A DNA stretch of 53,123 nucleotides from Lachnospiraceae bacterium (GCA_024698075.1 JAILRP010000068.1:1-53123), one strand, 5' to 3'; positions 43,713-52,843 are shown, numbered from the stretch's first letter. The notes: a model not told the origin generated them from the letters alone. Numbers and translations: made by a program.

Positions 43713-44659
43713 ACCTGCTTAAGGAAATAGGAAATGCAAAGAGCATTGCCATAGCCGGACACATCAGGCCTGACGGGGACTGCATCAGCTCCACGCTGGC
43801 CACTATGGCATATATAAAAAACGCCCTGCCGGGCGTGAAAGTCACGGTGTTCACGCAGGACAACCCCCCGACGATATTCTCATATCTCGAAGGGTATGAT
43901 GAGATGAACCTGACTTATTCGCCCAAGGAAAAGTACGAGGTGTTCATCGCCCTTGACTGCAGCTCGACCGACAGGCTCGGGGAGTCCATGTTCTTCTTTG
44001 AGAATGCGGATAAGACCATATGCATTGACCATCATGAGACAAATAACGGTTTTGCGGATGTGAACGAAATAAAGCCTGAGGCGTGCAGCACCTGCGAAGT
44101 GCTCTATGACACGTTTGATAAGCAGTATATGAACGATTCCGTTGCCGTGTGCCTGTTCTCGGGCATAGTTCACGATTCGGGGGTATTCCAGTACTCAAAC
44201 ATGAGCCGGCACAGCTTTGAGATCGTCGGAGACCTTGTTGAATACGATTTTGACGGGCCCAAGATCATATCTGAGACTTTCTATGAAAAATCGTATGTTC
44301 AGAACCAGATACTCGGGCGTGCGCTTCTCGAAAGCATACTCTTCATGGACGGGAAGTGCATAGTGAGCATGGTGGACCGCAAGATGATGGAATTCTATAA
44401 CGTGCTTCCGAAGCATCTTGACGGCATAGTCAACCAGCTCAAGAACACGAGGGGTGTGGAGGTTGCGATCTTCATGTATGAAATGGGGACGCAGCGCTAC
44501 AAGGTGAGCATGCGGTCCGGCGGAGCCGTAAACGTCGCAAAGGTAGCCATCACGTTCGGCGGCGGCGGGCATGAGAGGGCAGCGGGCGTCGAGATGAACG
44601 GAACATATTATGACGTGATCAATGCGCTTTCGCGCGAGATCGAAAAGCAGATGAACTGA
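43709..44659 (+). CDS. nrnA: DHH-family nanoRNase/pAp phosphatase NrnA-like
   Basis: A 316-residue phosphoesterase degrading short RNAs and/or pAp or cyclic-dinucleotide products. The DHH domain is complete: GHIRPDGDCISSTLA, ALDCSSTDRLG, the DHH motif ICIDHHETNNGFADVN near residue 110, and GIVHDSGVFQYSN near 155. The DHHA1 C-terminus ends with FGGGGHERAAG. It overlaps rbfA (4 bases) and truB (1 base), as usual in this Firmicutes operon. Confidence 0.94.
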   Translation: MNLLKEIGNAKSIAIAGHIRPDGDCISSTLATMAYIKNALPGVKVTVFTQDNPPTIFSYLEGYDEMNLTYSPKEKYEVFIALDCSSTDRLGESMFFFENADKTICIDHHETNNGFADVNEIKPEACSTCEVLYDTFDKQYMNDSVAVCLFSGIVHDSGVFQYSNMSRHSFEIVGDLVEYDFDGPKIISETFYEKSYVQNQILGRALLESILFMDGKCIVSMVDRKMMEFYNVLPKHLDGIVNQLKNTRGVEVAIFMYEMGTQRYKVSMRSGGAVNVAKVAITFGGGGHERAAGVEMNGTYYDVINALSREIEKQMN

Positions 44660-45612
44660 TGGACGGCATCATTAACATATACAAGGAGGGCGGATACACG
44701 AGCCACGATGTCGTGGCAAAGCTCCGCGGAATCCTTCATACGAAAAAGATCGGCCATACGGGAACGCTTGACCCGATGGCGGAAGGAGTGCTCCCTATAT
44801 GTGTCGGGGCTGCCACGCGGCTTTCCGAGATGCTCTCGGACCATGACAAGGAATATGAAGCAGAAATGGTGCTCGGGAGCACATATGACACACTTGACAT
44901 AACAGGTGTTCTCCAAGAAACGAGAGAAGTTATGTCAACCAAAGAAGAAATAACGGATGCTATCAGATCCTTTGTAGGAGGATATGACCAGGTACCGCCC
45001 ATGTATTCCGCCAAAAAGGTCGGCGGGCAGAAACTGTATGATCTCGCCAGGAGCGGAAAGGTCGTCGAGAGAAAGCCTGTATGGGTGGACATTTACGGGA
45101 TAGACATTCTCGATATGGACATCCCGAGATGCCGGATAAGGGTCAGATGCGGGAAGGGGACATATATCAGGTCCCTTATAGACGATATAGGCAGGAAGCT
45201 CGGATGCGGAGCGGCGATGTCCGCACTCACAAGGACGAGGTCCGGTGATCTTGCGATAGACTCTGCGCACAGGCTTGCCGAGGTTGAGCGTGCTGCAGCT
45301 GAGGGAAGGCTTTCTGACTTCACGGTAAGCCTCGAATCACTCTTTTCCGGCCTGCCGAAGATCGATGCGGATGGCGCGGCAAATAAGCTTCTGCTGAACG
45401 GAAATGTGTTAAGTGCGGCGATGCTGAAGTTACCGGGAAGCCCGGCTTCGAATTCCGGGACAGACGGACCGGGCATGAAAAACGCTCCGTCACCTGCCGC
45501 AGAAGAAGGCGCAAGGTTCCGGATGTATGACAGCAGCGGCAGGTTTGCAGCAGTCTATGAATATAAAACAGCAGGCAATATTTTTAAACCATACAAGATG
45601 TTCTTAAACTGA
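44659..45612 (+). CDS. truB: tRNA pseudouridine-55 synthase
   Basis: A 317-residue TruB, which makes pseudouridine 55 in the T-loop of tRNAs. The catalytic Asp is about residue 38 in HTGTLDPMAEGVLP; other motifs are EYEAEMVLGSTYDTLD, PPMYSAKKVGGQKLYDLAR and CGKGTYIRSLIDDIG. The C-terminal PUA-like part contains an extra Ser/Pro/Gly-rich insert (about 258-285) without obvious function. The start overlaps the nrnA stop by one base. Confidence 0.96.
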   Translation: MDGIINIYKEGGYTSHDVVAKLRGILHTKKIGHTGTLDPMAEGVLPICVGAATRLSEMLSDHDKEYEAEMVLGSTYDTLDITGVLQETREVMSTKEEITDAIRSFVGGYDQVPPMYSAKKVGGQKLYDLARSGKVVERKPVWVDIYGIDILDMDIPRCRIRVRCGKGTYIRSLIDDIGRKLGCGAAMSALTRTRSGDLAIDSAHRLAEVERAAAEGRLSDFTVSLESLFSGLPKIDADGAANKLLLNGNVLSAAMLKLPGSPASNSGTDGPGMKNAPSPAAEEGARFRMYDSSGRFAAVYEYKTAGNIFKPYKMFLN

Positions 45613-45631
45613 TCCGGGAAAAAGGAATAAA

Positions 45632-46558
45632 ATGAAGATCATATCAGGGACAACTGAATTTTCGATACCAGAAAACACCGTGGTATCCATAGGAAAGTTC
45701 GACGGTGTGCATAAAGGGCACATGTATATCGTAAGAAGGATGCGCGAATATATCCGCAGGGGCTATAAGCTGTGCATACTGACTTTCGACATACCGCCGG
45801 CGAGCCTCGGATTCGGTACCGACAGCGGCGTGCTCTATACGAATGCGGAGAAAAGGAAGGTATTCGCCGAGCTTGACGTCGACTACTATATCGAATTTCC
45901 CTTCTATGAAAAGACGGCATCGATCAGCGCCAACAGGTTCATCGAGGAGTACATCGTAGACCGCATGAATGCAAAGGCGGTGGTTGTCGGCGAGGACTGC
46001 ACGTTCGGACAGGGTGCGGCGGGAAATGCCCAGCTGCTGCGTGATTTTGGCCCCATCTATGATTATGAGGTCGAGATAATCAGGAAGATAAAGGACGGAA
46101 AAAAGGAGATAAGCTCCACGTATGCCAAGGAGCTTCTCGAGGCCGGAAAGCTCAGGAAGCTCAAGGATATATCTTACAGGCCGTATTTTGTTTCCGGGAG
46201 ATTCCGGCGCGATCCCGTTGCCGTCGGGAGCAACATATTCTATTATGTGCTCGACATTCCCGAGGAGAAAGTCATGCCGCTTGAAGGCGTTTATTATTCG
46301 AAGGCGATATATGAGGACGAATACTATGATGCCATGACTAATGTCAGGAGCGACAACCGCACGCTTGAGACGTATATATACGGCGGAGTCCGCGGGATAC
46401 AGAGAGGAGAGGTCGCGATAACCCTGCTCGAGTGGAAGCGCGAGGAGATCAAGTTCTACAAGACATCGGACCTTAACAGGAAGATCAAGGAGGATATTTT
46501 CGAGGGCCAGAAGTGGCACAAGGAAAATATGCAGCTGTTTCGGCAGGAAACCGTGTAA
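45632..46558 (+). CDS. ribF: RibF-family FAD synthetase with eroded kinase half
   Basis: A 308-residue protein at the position of ribF. The N-terminal FMN adenylyltransferase half is well kept: IGKFDGVHKGHMYIV (HxGH) near residue 22, VVGEDCTFGQGAAGNAQLL near 118 and ISSTYAKELLEAGKL near 165. In the C-terminal riboflavin-kinase half the GxGRxLGFPTAN motif is not found; the matching area reads DPVAVGSNIFYYVLDI, and the GVTNIG-like segment reads AMTNVRSDNR. The FAD synthesis step is probably retained, but the FMN-forming step may be lost (inference). AAAAAGGA precedes the ATG. Confidence 0.85.
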   Translation: MKIISGTTEFSIPENTVVSIGKFDGVHKGHMYIVRRMREYIRRGYKLCILTFDIPPASLGFGTDSGVLYTNAEKRKVFAELDVDYYIEFPFYEKTASISANRFIEEYIVDRMNAKAVVVGEDCTFGQGAAGNAQLLRDFGPIYDYEVEIIRKIKDGKKEISSTYAKELLEAGKLRKLKDISYRPYFVSGRFRRDPVAVGSNIFYYVLDIPEEKVMPLEGVYYSKAIYEDEYYDAMTNVRSDNRTLETYIYGGVRGIQRGEVAITLLEWKREEIKFYKTSDLNRKIKEDIFEGQKWHKENMQLFRQETV

Positions 46559-46575
46559 AATGCGTAAAATATATG

Positions 46576-46604
46576 TTTACAAGCAGTTCATGCTATGGTA
46601 GAAT
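46576..46604 (+). promoter_or_regulatory. rpsO promoter
   Basis: TTTACA (46576-46581), a 17-base spacer and TAGAAT (46599-46604) with TG at the extended -10 position. The transcript would start near 46611, leaving a leader of about 98 bases. Confidence 0.8.
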
Positions 46605-46610
46605 AGCAAA

Positions 46611-46708
46611 TGTTGTAAAAACCTGTGCCCCGCCTGCGGATACGTACCCCGGCGTGGTACATGGGGATGATCAGTTGATCTTGGGCATATGCCCGGAAGG
46701 AGGAAGTA
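46611..46708 (+). promoter_or_regulatory. Structured rpsO leader, possible S15 autoregulatory RNA
   Basis: The roughly 98-base leader before rpsO holds several inverted repeats: GTACC/GGTAC around 46645-46660, GATC/GATC near 46668-46680, and the perfect palindrome GGGCATATGCCC (46683-46694) just before the ribosome site AAGGAGG. S15 controls its own mRNA through such leaders in several bacterial groups; whether this one matches a known class cannot be judged by eye. Confidence 0.55.
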
Positions 46709-46975
46709 ATGATCTCAAAGGAAAAGAAAGCTGCGATCATGCAGGAGTTTGCAAGGGTTCCCAATGATACGGGTTCACCCGAAGTTCAGGTGGCGGTTCT
46801 GACCGCAAGGATATCGGAACTTACGGAGCATCTGAAGGCCAATCCCAAGGACCATCACAGTGCACGCGGTATGTACAAGATGATCGGTCAGAGAAGAGGG
46901 CTTCTTGACTATCTGAAAAAGAAGGATATCACGAGATATCGTACTCTTATTGAGAAACTTGGTATCAGAAGATAA
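46709..46975 (+). CDS. rpsO: Ribosomal protein S15
   Basis: An 88-residue S15, a primary 16S rRNA binder of the 30S platform. The full family pattern is present: [55 protein letters not shown] and ending [12 protein letters not shown]. It has its own promoter, leader and terminator, followed by pnp, the common order rpsO-pnp. Confidence 0.98.
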   Translation: MISKEKKAAIMQEFARVPNDTGSPEVQVAVLTARISELTEHLKANPKDHHSARGMYKMIGQRRGLLDYLKKKDITRYRTLIEKLGIRR

Positions 46976-46983
46976 ATATTCAT

Positions 46984-47027
46984 ATAAAGGGACGGTAGAA
47001 AATGCCGTCCCTTTATGTGATTTTTAT
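46984..47027 (+). terminator. Terminator between rpsO and pnp
   Basis: ATAAAGGGACGG (46984-46995) and CCGTCCCTTTAT (47005-47016) form a perfect 12-bp stem with a 9-base loop; GTGATTTTTA follows. The T-run is slightly removed from the stem, so termination may be partial and allow read-through to pnp. Confidence 0.8.
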
Positions 47028-47105
47028 AGTTACGGGCCTTTCATGAGCCAGATGGAAGGACCTTATGGTAGCAGATGGCAGAAGTAGAAGAAGAAGGAGA
47101 AAAAA

Positions 47106-49193
47106 ATGTACAAAAGCTATTCAATGGAACTTGGTGGACGCACGCTCACCGTTGACGTAGGCAGAGTGGCAAAGCAGGCAAACGGCGCGGCCCTCATGCA
47201 TTACGGAGATACGATGGTGCTCTCCACTGCAACAGCTTCGGAAAAGCCCAGGGAGGGGATCGACTTTTTCCCTCTGAGCGTGGAATTCGAAGAGAAGATG
47301 TATTCCGTGGGAAAGATCCCCGGCGGATTCAACAAGCGTGAAGGCAAGGCCAGTGAGAACGCGGTTCTGACAGCACGTGTTATCGACCGCCCGATGAGGC
47401 CGCTTTTCCCCAAGGATTACCGCAATGACTGCACGCTTAACAACCTTGTCCTGTCGGTTGATCCCGAATGCCGTCCCGAACTTGTCGCAATGCTCGGTTC
47501 GGCGATCGCGACATGCATCTCTGACATCCCGTTTGACGGACCGTGCGCAACGACCCAGATCGGAATGATAGACGGACAGTTCATCGTCAATCCCTCACAG
47601 GAGCAGTGGAAGACTGGCGACCTTAACCTTACGGTTGCTTCCACCAGGGAAAAGGTGATAATGATCGAAGCCGGGGCAAATGAGATCCCCGAGGCCAAGA
47701 TGATCGAGGCCATTTATATGGCACATGACATCAACCAGGAGATCATCGCTTTCATAGACAAGATCGTTTCTGAGGTCGGAAAACCCAAACATGAGTACAC
47801 GAGCTGTGCAATTCCCGAGGAGCTCTTTGCGGCTATCCGCGAAATCTGCCCTCCGGACGAGATGGAGACGGCCGTATTCACGGATGACAAGCAGACCCGC
47901 GAAGGAAACATCAGGGAGATCACCGAGAAATGTGAAGAGAAGTTCGCCGACAATGAAGAGTGGCTTGCCATTCTCGGCGAGGCTATATACCAGTACGAGA
48001 AGAAGACGATCCGCAAGATGATCCTCAAGGACCATAAGCGTCCCGACGGACGTGAGATCACACAGATCCGTCCTCTCGCAGCTGAAGTTGACATAGTGCC
48101 GAGGGTTCACGGAAGTGCGATGTTCACACGCGGACAGACACAGATATGCGATATCACGACACTTGCACCCCTTTCGGATATGCAGAAAGTTGACGGCCTT
48201 GATTCCTTCGAGACATCGAAGAGATACATACACCACTACAACTTCCCTTCATATTCGGTCGGAGAGACAAAGCCTTCGAGAGGTCCGGGACGACGCGAGA
48301 TCGGACACGGTGCCCTTGCAGAGCGTGCCCTGATCCCCGTGCTTCCTTCCGAGGAGGAATTCCCTTATGCGATCCGCTGTGTATCGGAGACTTTCGAGAG
48401 CAACGGTTCGACATCGATGGCCAGCACATGTGCAAGCTGCATGTCACTCATGGCAGCGGGTGTTCCCATAAAGAAAATGGTAGCCGGAATCTCGTGCGGA
48501 CTCGTTACAGGCGATACGGATGATGATTTTGTCCTCCTTACCGACATACAGGGCCTTGAGGACTTCTTTGGCGACATGGACTTCAAGGTTACTGGTACGA
48601 CGGACGGCATAACGGCTATCCAGATGGATATCAAGATCCACGGACTGACACGTCCCATCGTTGAAGGCGCTATAGCAAGATGCCGCGAGGCAAGGCTCTT
48701 CATCATGGACAACTGCATGAAGCCTGCGATATCTGAGCCGAGACCTACGGTCAATGAATACGCTCCGAAGATTATCCAGATCAAGATCGATCCCGAGAAG
48801 ATCGGCGATGTTGTTGGCCAGCGCGGCAAGACGATCAATGCGATCATCGACCAGTGCGGCGTAAAGATCGACATCACGGATGACGGCGCGGTAAGCATCT
48901 GCGGAACAGACCAGGCCGGAATGGACAAGGCGGTAGACCTTATAAAGATCATCACCACAGATTTCGAAGCCGGACAGATATTCACCGGAAAGGTCGTATC
49001 GATCAAGGAATTCGGCGCATTCGTCGAGTTTGCTCCCGGCAAGGAAGGCATGGTCCACATTTCCAAGATCGCCAAGGAGCGCATCAACCACGTGGAAGAT
49101 GTTCTGACACTCGGCGATACGGTAACCGTCAAGTGCCTCGGAAAGGACAAGATGGGCCGCATGTCGTTCAGCATCAAGGATGCGATGCAGTAA
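47106..49193 (+). CDS. pnp: Polyribonucleotide nucleotidyltransferase
   Basis: A 695-residue PNPase, the phosphorolytic 3'-5' exoribonuclease. Two RNase PH-like halves are visible: first GGRTLTVDVGRVAKQANGAALMHYGDTMVL, second PRVHGSAMFTRGQTQICDITTLA and TFESNGSTSMASTC, joined by a helical domain. The C-terminus has a KH domain (IGDVVGQRGKTINAIIDQCG near 562) and an S1 domain (GKVVSIKEFGAFVEFAPGKEGMVHISKI near 625). Ribosome site GAAGGAG. It ends the ribosome/RNA gene run with a strong terminator. Confidence 0.98.
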   Translation: MYKSYSMELGGRTLTVDVGRVAKQANGAALMHYGDTMVLSTATASEKPREGIDFFPLSVEFEEKMYSVGKIPGGFNKREGKASENAVLTARVIDRPMRPLFPKDYRNDCTLNNLVLSVDPECRPELVAMLGSAIATCISDIPFDGPCATTQIGMIDGQFIVNPSQEQWKTGDLNLTVASTREKVIMIEAGANEIPEAKMIEAIYMAHDINQEIIAFIDKIVSEVGKPKHEYTSCAIPEELFAAIREICPPDEMETAVFTDDKQTREGNIREITEKCEEKFADNEEWLAILGEAIYQYEKKTIRKMILKDHKRPDGREITQIRPLAAEVDIVPRVHGSAMFTRGQTQICDITTLAPLSDMQKVDGLDSFETSKRYIHHYNFPSYSVGETKPSRGPGRREIGHGALAERALIPVLPSEEEFPYAIRCVSETFESNGSTSMASTCASCMSLMAAGVPIKKMVAGISCGLVTGDTDDDFVLLTDIQGLEDFFGDMDFKVTGTTDGITAIQMDIKIHGLTRPIVEGAIARCREARLFIMDNCMKPAISEPRPTVNEYAPKIIQIKIDPEKIGDVVGQRGKTINAIIDQCGVKIDITDDGAVSICGTDQAGMDKAVDLIKIITTDFEAGQIFTGKVVSIKEFGAFVEFAPGKEGMVHISKIAKERINHVEDVLTLGDTVTVKCLGKDKMGRMSFSIKDAMQ

Positions 49194-49223
49194 AAAGCAT
49201 CAGAACAGCATTTAAAGATCAGA

Positions 49224-49259
49224 CCCCTGCAAGCGCTTTTAGCGCAGGCAGGGGTTTTT
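49224..49259 (+). terminator. pnp terminator
   Basis: CCCCTGC (49224-49230) pairs with GCAGGGG (49248-49254), with an inner GCGC/GCGC extension, followed by five Ts. Confidence 0.93.
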
Positions 49260-49729
49260 ATTTTGTTCATGCAGGGAAATACCGATCGTGCAGGGTTCCC
49301 CGATCCCTGATCAGCCGGCTCGAGGCATTCCGTGGCAGGGGAGGATCATTCATGGGATAACAACAGGAATTGTCAGACAATTATATAAAAGAACGTGTGT
49401 ATATCCTGAAGGCCGGAATAAGATTTCTAACGTTATAAAAGTTATAATCACAAGAAAAATGAGGTTATCAACATTTCACGAAAAAATCAAGACAAGATAT
49501 GACAAACGAGACTATAAGAATACCGTATGTTATAAAATCAGTAAAATCAGGAGTTTTCGAAGAATCGAGTTTTACATAATTTTTCTGTTCGAACGAACTT
49601 TTGGCATGAACGGCCCGAATGTGGATAAAACGCTCAAATTATGTGAAATTCCGAAAATTACAGAAAACTGACCGAATTTTACGTAAATGATCCCGGCATA
49701 AACATAGCCGCTGTTATTGTTGCAATGCC
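49260..49729. other. AT-rich spacer without a credible gene
   Basis: About 470 bases between the pnp terminator and the deoB promoter. From about 49360 the composition becomes clearly more AT-rich than the flanking genes. A frame open from 49288 to 49671 has no ribosome site and an unlikely composition (many Lys, Arg, Ile), so I do not call it. Only a 15-base dyad at 49368 and short ATAAAA-type repeats stand out. An unrecognised small RNA is possible. Confidence 0.6.
49368..49382. promoter_or_regulatory. AATTGTC-A-GACAATT dyad, possible regulator site
   Basis: A perfect 7-bp inverted repeat around a single A. The centre fits the TNGT-N3-ACNA pattern of FadR-type GntR operators (family knowledge). 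ATTATATAAAA follows directly, so the dyad could control a transcript in the spacer. No regulator is nearby. Confidence 0.4.
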
Positions 49730-49758
49730 TTAACAAGGAAACCGTCATGTGTTAGAAT
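49730..49758 (+). promoter_or_regulatory. deoB promoter
   Basis: TTAACA (49730-49735), a 17-base spacer and TAGAAT (49753-49758) preceded by TG at the extended position. The expected start near 49765 gives a leader of about 83 bases. Confidence 0.75.
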
Positions 49759-49770
49759 TATTCAGATACG

Positions 49771-49814
49771 GGGATATAGCGCAAGTTATATGTATCAGAT
49801 GCAGGGATATAGCG
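49771..49814 (+). repeat. Direct repeat in the deoB leader
   Basis: GGGATATAGCG occurs at 49771-49781 and 49804-49814, exactly 33 bases apart, with similar flanks (CAGATAC and CAGATGC before each). Both copies lie between the promoter and the ribosome site. Confidence 0.75.
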
Positions 49815-49847
49815 GTTATTATCCTATATATAGGGAAGGAGATCTAT

Positions 49848-51035
49848 ATGGGCAGAAGAGTCGTACTTATCGTCATGGACAGTTTTGGGATAGGTGATGG
49901 GCCTGATGCGGCGGCCTTCGGTGATGAAGGCAGCAACACCTTGAGCTCATGCACCGAAAGTGAGTATTTTCATGCGGACAATCTTGCAAAGATGGGACTT
50001 TTCGCCATTGACGGGATAAAGACGGCGCGCCGGCTTCCCGAACAGGATATAAAGCCTGTGGGAACGTATGCACGGCTTGCGGAAAGGTCCATGGGTAAGG
50101 ATACGACGATAGGCCACTGGGAGATAGCGGGCCTTGTATCTCCGGATCCCCTTCCGACCTATCCGGACGGATTCCCGGATGATGTGATAAAGAAGTTCGA
50201 GGAAGAGACCGGGCGCGGGATACTGTGCAACCTGCCGTATTCCGGGACGAAAGTCATAAATGATTACGGTGACGAGCATGTCCGCACGGGAAAGCTCATC
50301 GTATATACTTCGGCGGATTCGGTTTTCCAGATAGCCGCTCATGAGGACGTTGTTCCCTGCGAGGAACTGTATGATATATGCAGGAAGGCCAGGAAGATCC
50401 TGACGGGCAGGCACGGCGTCGGAAGGGTCATCGCAAGGCCGTTTGAAGGCACGAGCGGAAACTATGTAAGGACGCCGAGGAGACATGACTTTTCACTTGT
50501 CCCGCCGCGTGACACGATGCTAAACATACTGTCAAAAGCGGGACGGGATGTCATAGGAATAGGAAAGATCAATGATATCTTTGCCGGGTCCGGCATTACG
50601 GAATATACATATACTTCGGGAAACGAGGAAGGCATAGAGAAGACGATAGAGTATCTTGGAAAGGATTTTGACGGACTCCTGTTCGTGAACCTTGTTGACT
50701 ATGACATGCTCTACGGCCACAGGCGCGACAAGGACGGATACGCGAAGGCCGTGGCATACTTTGACGCGAAGCTTCCCGAGATCGTTGGTCTCCTTAAAGA
50801 GGATGACATCCTCATGATAACCGCGGACCACGGATGCGACCCCGGATTCTTAAATACAACGGACCATACAAGGGAATGCGTTCCGTTCCTTAGCTGCGGA
50901 CGCGGTTTTATGCCGGCAGCGGGTACGAAGGGCGGAAATCTCGGAAAACGGACGACTTTTGCCGATATCGCGGCATCGGTGCTGGCATTCCTCGGAGTGG
51001 ATACGGCGGGCGTTGAAGGAGAGAACATACTCTGA
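49848..51035 (+). CDS. deoB: Phosphopentomutase
   Basis: A 395-residue enzyme interconverting ribose or deoxyribose 1- and 5-phosphates for nucleoside use. Alkaline-phosphatase-superfamily metal motifs are present: LIVMDSFGIGDGPDAAAFGDEGSNTL, with the phosphorylated Thr in that segment, SADSVFQIAAHE near 160, VNLVDYDMLYGHRRD near 287 and ITADHGCDPGF near 327, THTRE-type end (TTDHTRECVP). The ATG at 49848 follows GGAAGGAGAT; the frame is open upstream but only over the leader. It stands alone behind its own promoter. Confidence 0.96.
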   Translation: MGRRVVLIVMDSFGIGDGPDAAAFGDEGSNTLSSCTESEYFHADNLAKMGLFAIDGIKTARRLPEQDIKPVGTYARLAERSMGKDTTIGHWEIAGLVSPDPLPTYPDGFPDDVIKKFEEETGRGILCNLPYSGTKVINDYGDEHVRTGKLIVYTSADSVFQIAAHEDVVPCEELYDICRKARKILTGRHGVGRVIARPFEGTSGNYVRTPRRHDFSLVPPRDTMLNILSKAGRDVIGIGKINDIFAGSGITEYTYTSGNEEGIEKTIEYLGKDFDGLLFVNLVDYDMLYGHRRDKDGYAKAVAYFDAKLPEIVGLLKEDDILMITADHGCDPGFLNTTDHTRECVPFLSCGRGFMPAAGTKGGNLGKRTTFADIAASVLAFLGVDTAGVEGENIL

Positions 51036-51244
51036 CTCGGGGAAATGTCGCCAAATGACACTTGTTAACATAGGCTAACAGGAAAAATCAACATATAGTG
51101 GCTGCGCAGCAGAACGGCACACAAAAGACACATAAAATAACGGTGATGTTTTTACGAGAATGTAACAGAAAATACCGACCGGTACGGTCAACGCATTTTT
51201 GACGTAAAATCACACATGTAATTAATGAAGGATTAAAGATCATC

Positions 51245-52843
51245 ATGGCAGAAACTGCAGTGCTTAAAAAAGAAATAGAAAGAAGAAGGACATTTGCGAT
51301 CATATCCCATCCCGATGCGGGCAAGACGACGCTTACCGAGAAGTTCCTGCTTTACGGCGGGGCAATAAACCTGGCCGGAAGCGTAAAGGGCAAGGCGACG
51401 GCAAGGCATGCGGTGTCCGACTGGATGGAGATTGAGAAGGAAAGAGGTATCTCGGTCACTTCGTCGGTTCTTCAGTTCAATTACGGCGGATTCTGCATCA
51501 ACATACTTGACACGCCGGGCCACCAGGATTTTTCGGAGGATACATACAGGACGCTCATGGCTGCCGATTCTGCGGTGATGGTCATCGATGCCGCAAAGGG
51601 CGTGGAGCCGCAGACCAGAAAGCTCTTCAAGGTCTGCGCGATGAGAAAGATCCCCATTTTCACGTTCATGAACAAGCTTGACCGTGATGCAAGGGATCCT
51701 TTCGAGCTTCTCGACGACATTGAAAACGAGCTCGGGATACCGACCTGCCCGATGAACTGGCCGATCGGGTCCGGAAAAGAGTTCAAGGGTGTATATGACA
51801 GGGAGAACCGCGAAGTGGTCATATACTCAGATACCCAGAAAGGAACGAAGGAAGGCGTCGCGACTTCAATATCCTTAGATGATACCGATGCCCTTTTATC
51901 CGCGCTCGGGCAGGGGGCATACGATAAGCTGATGGAGGATATCGAGCTTCTTGACGGTGCGGGAAGCGGTTTTGACCGGGATGAGGTTGATGCCGGCATG
52001 CTCTCGCCTGTCTTTTTCGGTTCGGCACTTACAAACTTCGGCGTTGAGATATTCCTTAAGAATTTCCTGAAGATGACGACCACGCCCCTTCCGAGGGTAT
52101 CGGACAAGGGGGAAGTCGATCCCATGTCGCCTGAGTTTTCCGCATTCGTGTTCAAGATACAGGCGAACATGAACAAGGCCCATCGCGACAGGATAGCTTT
52201 CATGCGCATCTGCTCCGGAAAGTTTTCGGCCGGGATGGAGGTCCTGCATGTCCAGGGCGACAAAGTCATGCGCCTGTCCCAGCCGCAGCAGATGATGGCG
52301 AGTGAAAGGCATATAGTCGATGAGGCTTACGCCGGGGACATCATCGGGGTGTTTGACCCGGGCATCTTTTCGATAGGCGACACCGTATGCTCCCCTGATG
52401 TGAAGTTCGAATACGAGGGCATACCGACTTTCGCTCCCGAGCATTTTGCGAGGGTGCGGCAGATAGACACGATGAAGCGCAAGCAGTTCGTGAAGGGTGT
52501 CACTCAGATAGCACAGGAGGGCGCGATACAGATATTCCGGGAGCTCAATTCGGGTCTGGAGGAGATCATAGTCGGCGTTGTCGGAGTGCTGCAGTTTGAA
52601 GTGCTCAAGTACAGGCTGGAGAACGAATACAACGTTGAGATAAAGATGGACACGCTTCCTTACGAGCATATCAGATGGATCGCTTCCGATACGGACATAT
52701 CAACGCTTACGGGAACATCGGACATGAAAAAAGTCATGGACCTTAAGGACAGGCCGCTGCTCCTGTTCATCAATAGCTGGAGCATCGGAATGACCCTGGA
52801 GAGAAACGAGGGACTGGTACTTGAAGAGTTCTCCAAAAACTGA
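51245..52843 (+). CDS. prfC: Peptide chain release factor 3
   Basis: A 532-residue RF3, the GTPase that recycles RF1/RF2 from ribosomes. G motifs: SHPDAGKTTLTEKFLLYGGAI near residue 20, DTPGHQDFSEDTYRT near 88, and FMNKLDRDARDPFELLDDIENELGI near 142; domains II and III follow (PRVSDKGEVDP, HFARVRQIDTMKRKQFVKGV, GVLQFEVLKYRLENEYNVE). GAAGGA lies about 12 bases before the ATG. A TTGACG box is at 51199 but its -10 partner is poor, so the promoter is uncertain. A lipoprotein gene begins within its last codons. Confidence 0.96.
   Translation: MAETAVLKKEIERRRTFAIISHPDAGKTTLTEKFLLYGGAINLAGSVKGKATARHAVSDWMEIEKERGISVTSSVLQFNYGGFCINILDTPGHQDFSEDTYRTLMAADSAVMVIDAAKGVEPQTRKLFKVCAMRKIPIFTFMNKLDRDARDPFELLDDIENELGIPTCPMNWPIGSGKEFKGVYDRENREVVIYSDTQKGTKEGVATSISLDDTDALLSALGQGAYDKLMEDIELLDGAGSGFDRDEVDAGMLSPVFFGSALTNFGVEIFLKNFLKMTTTPLPRVSDKGEVDPMSPEFSAFVFKIQANMNKAHRDRIAFMRICSGKFSAGMEVLHVQGDKVMRLSQPQQMMASERHIVDEAYAGDIIGVFDPGIFSIGDTVCSPDVKFEYEGIPTFAPEHFARVRQIDTMKRKQFVKGVTQIAQEGAIQIFRELNSGLEEIIVGVVGVLQFEVLKYRLENEYNVEIKMDTLPYEHIRWIASDTDISTLTGTSDMKKVMDLKDRPLLLFINSWSIGMTLERNEGLVLEEFSKN

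Noticed and set aside
49586-49600. GTTCGAACGAAC as a possible LexA box
   Set aside because: The Gram-positive SOS box needs CGAAC-N4-GTTCG; the spacing and orientation do not fit.
49288-49671. 127-codon frame in the AT-rich spacer
   Set aside because: No ribosome site, begins over the pnp downstream region, unlikely composition and no recognisable pattern.
51036-51244. Possible terminator or promoter between deoB and prfC
   Set aside because: Only a 5-bp TGTTA/TAACA pair and a poorly spaced TTGACG were seen; neither is good enough to call.
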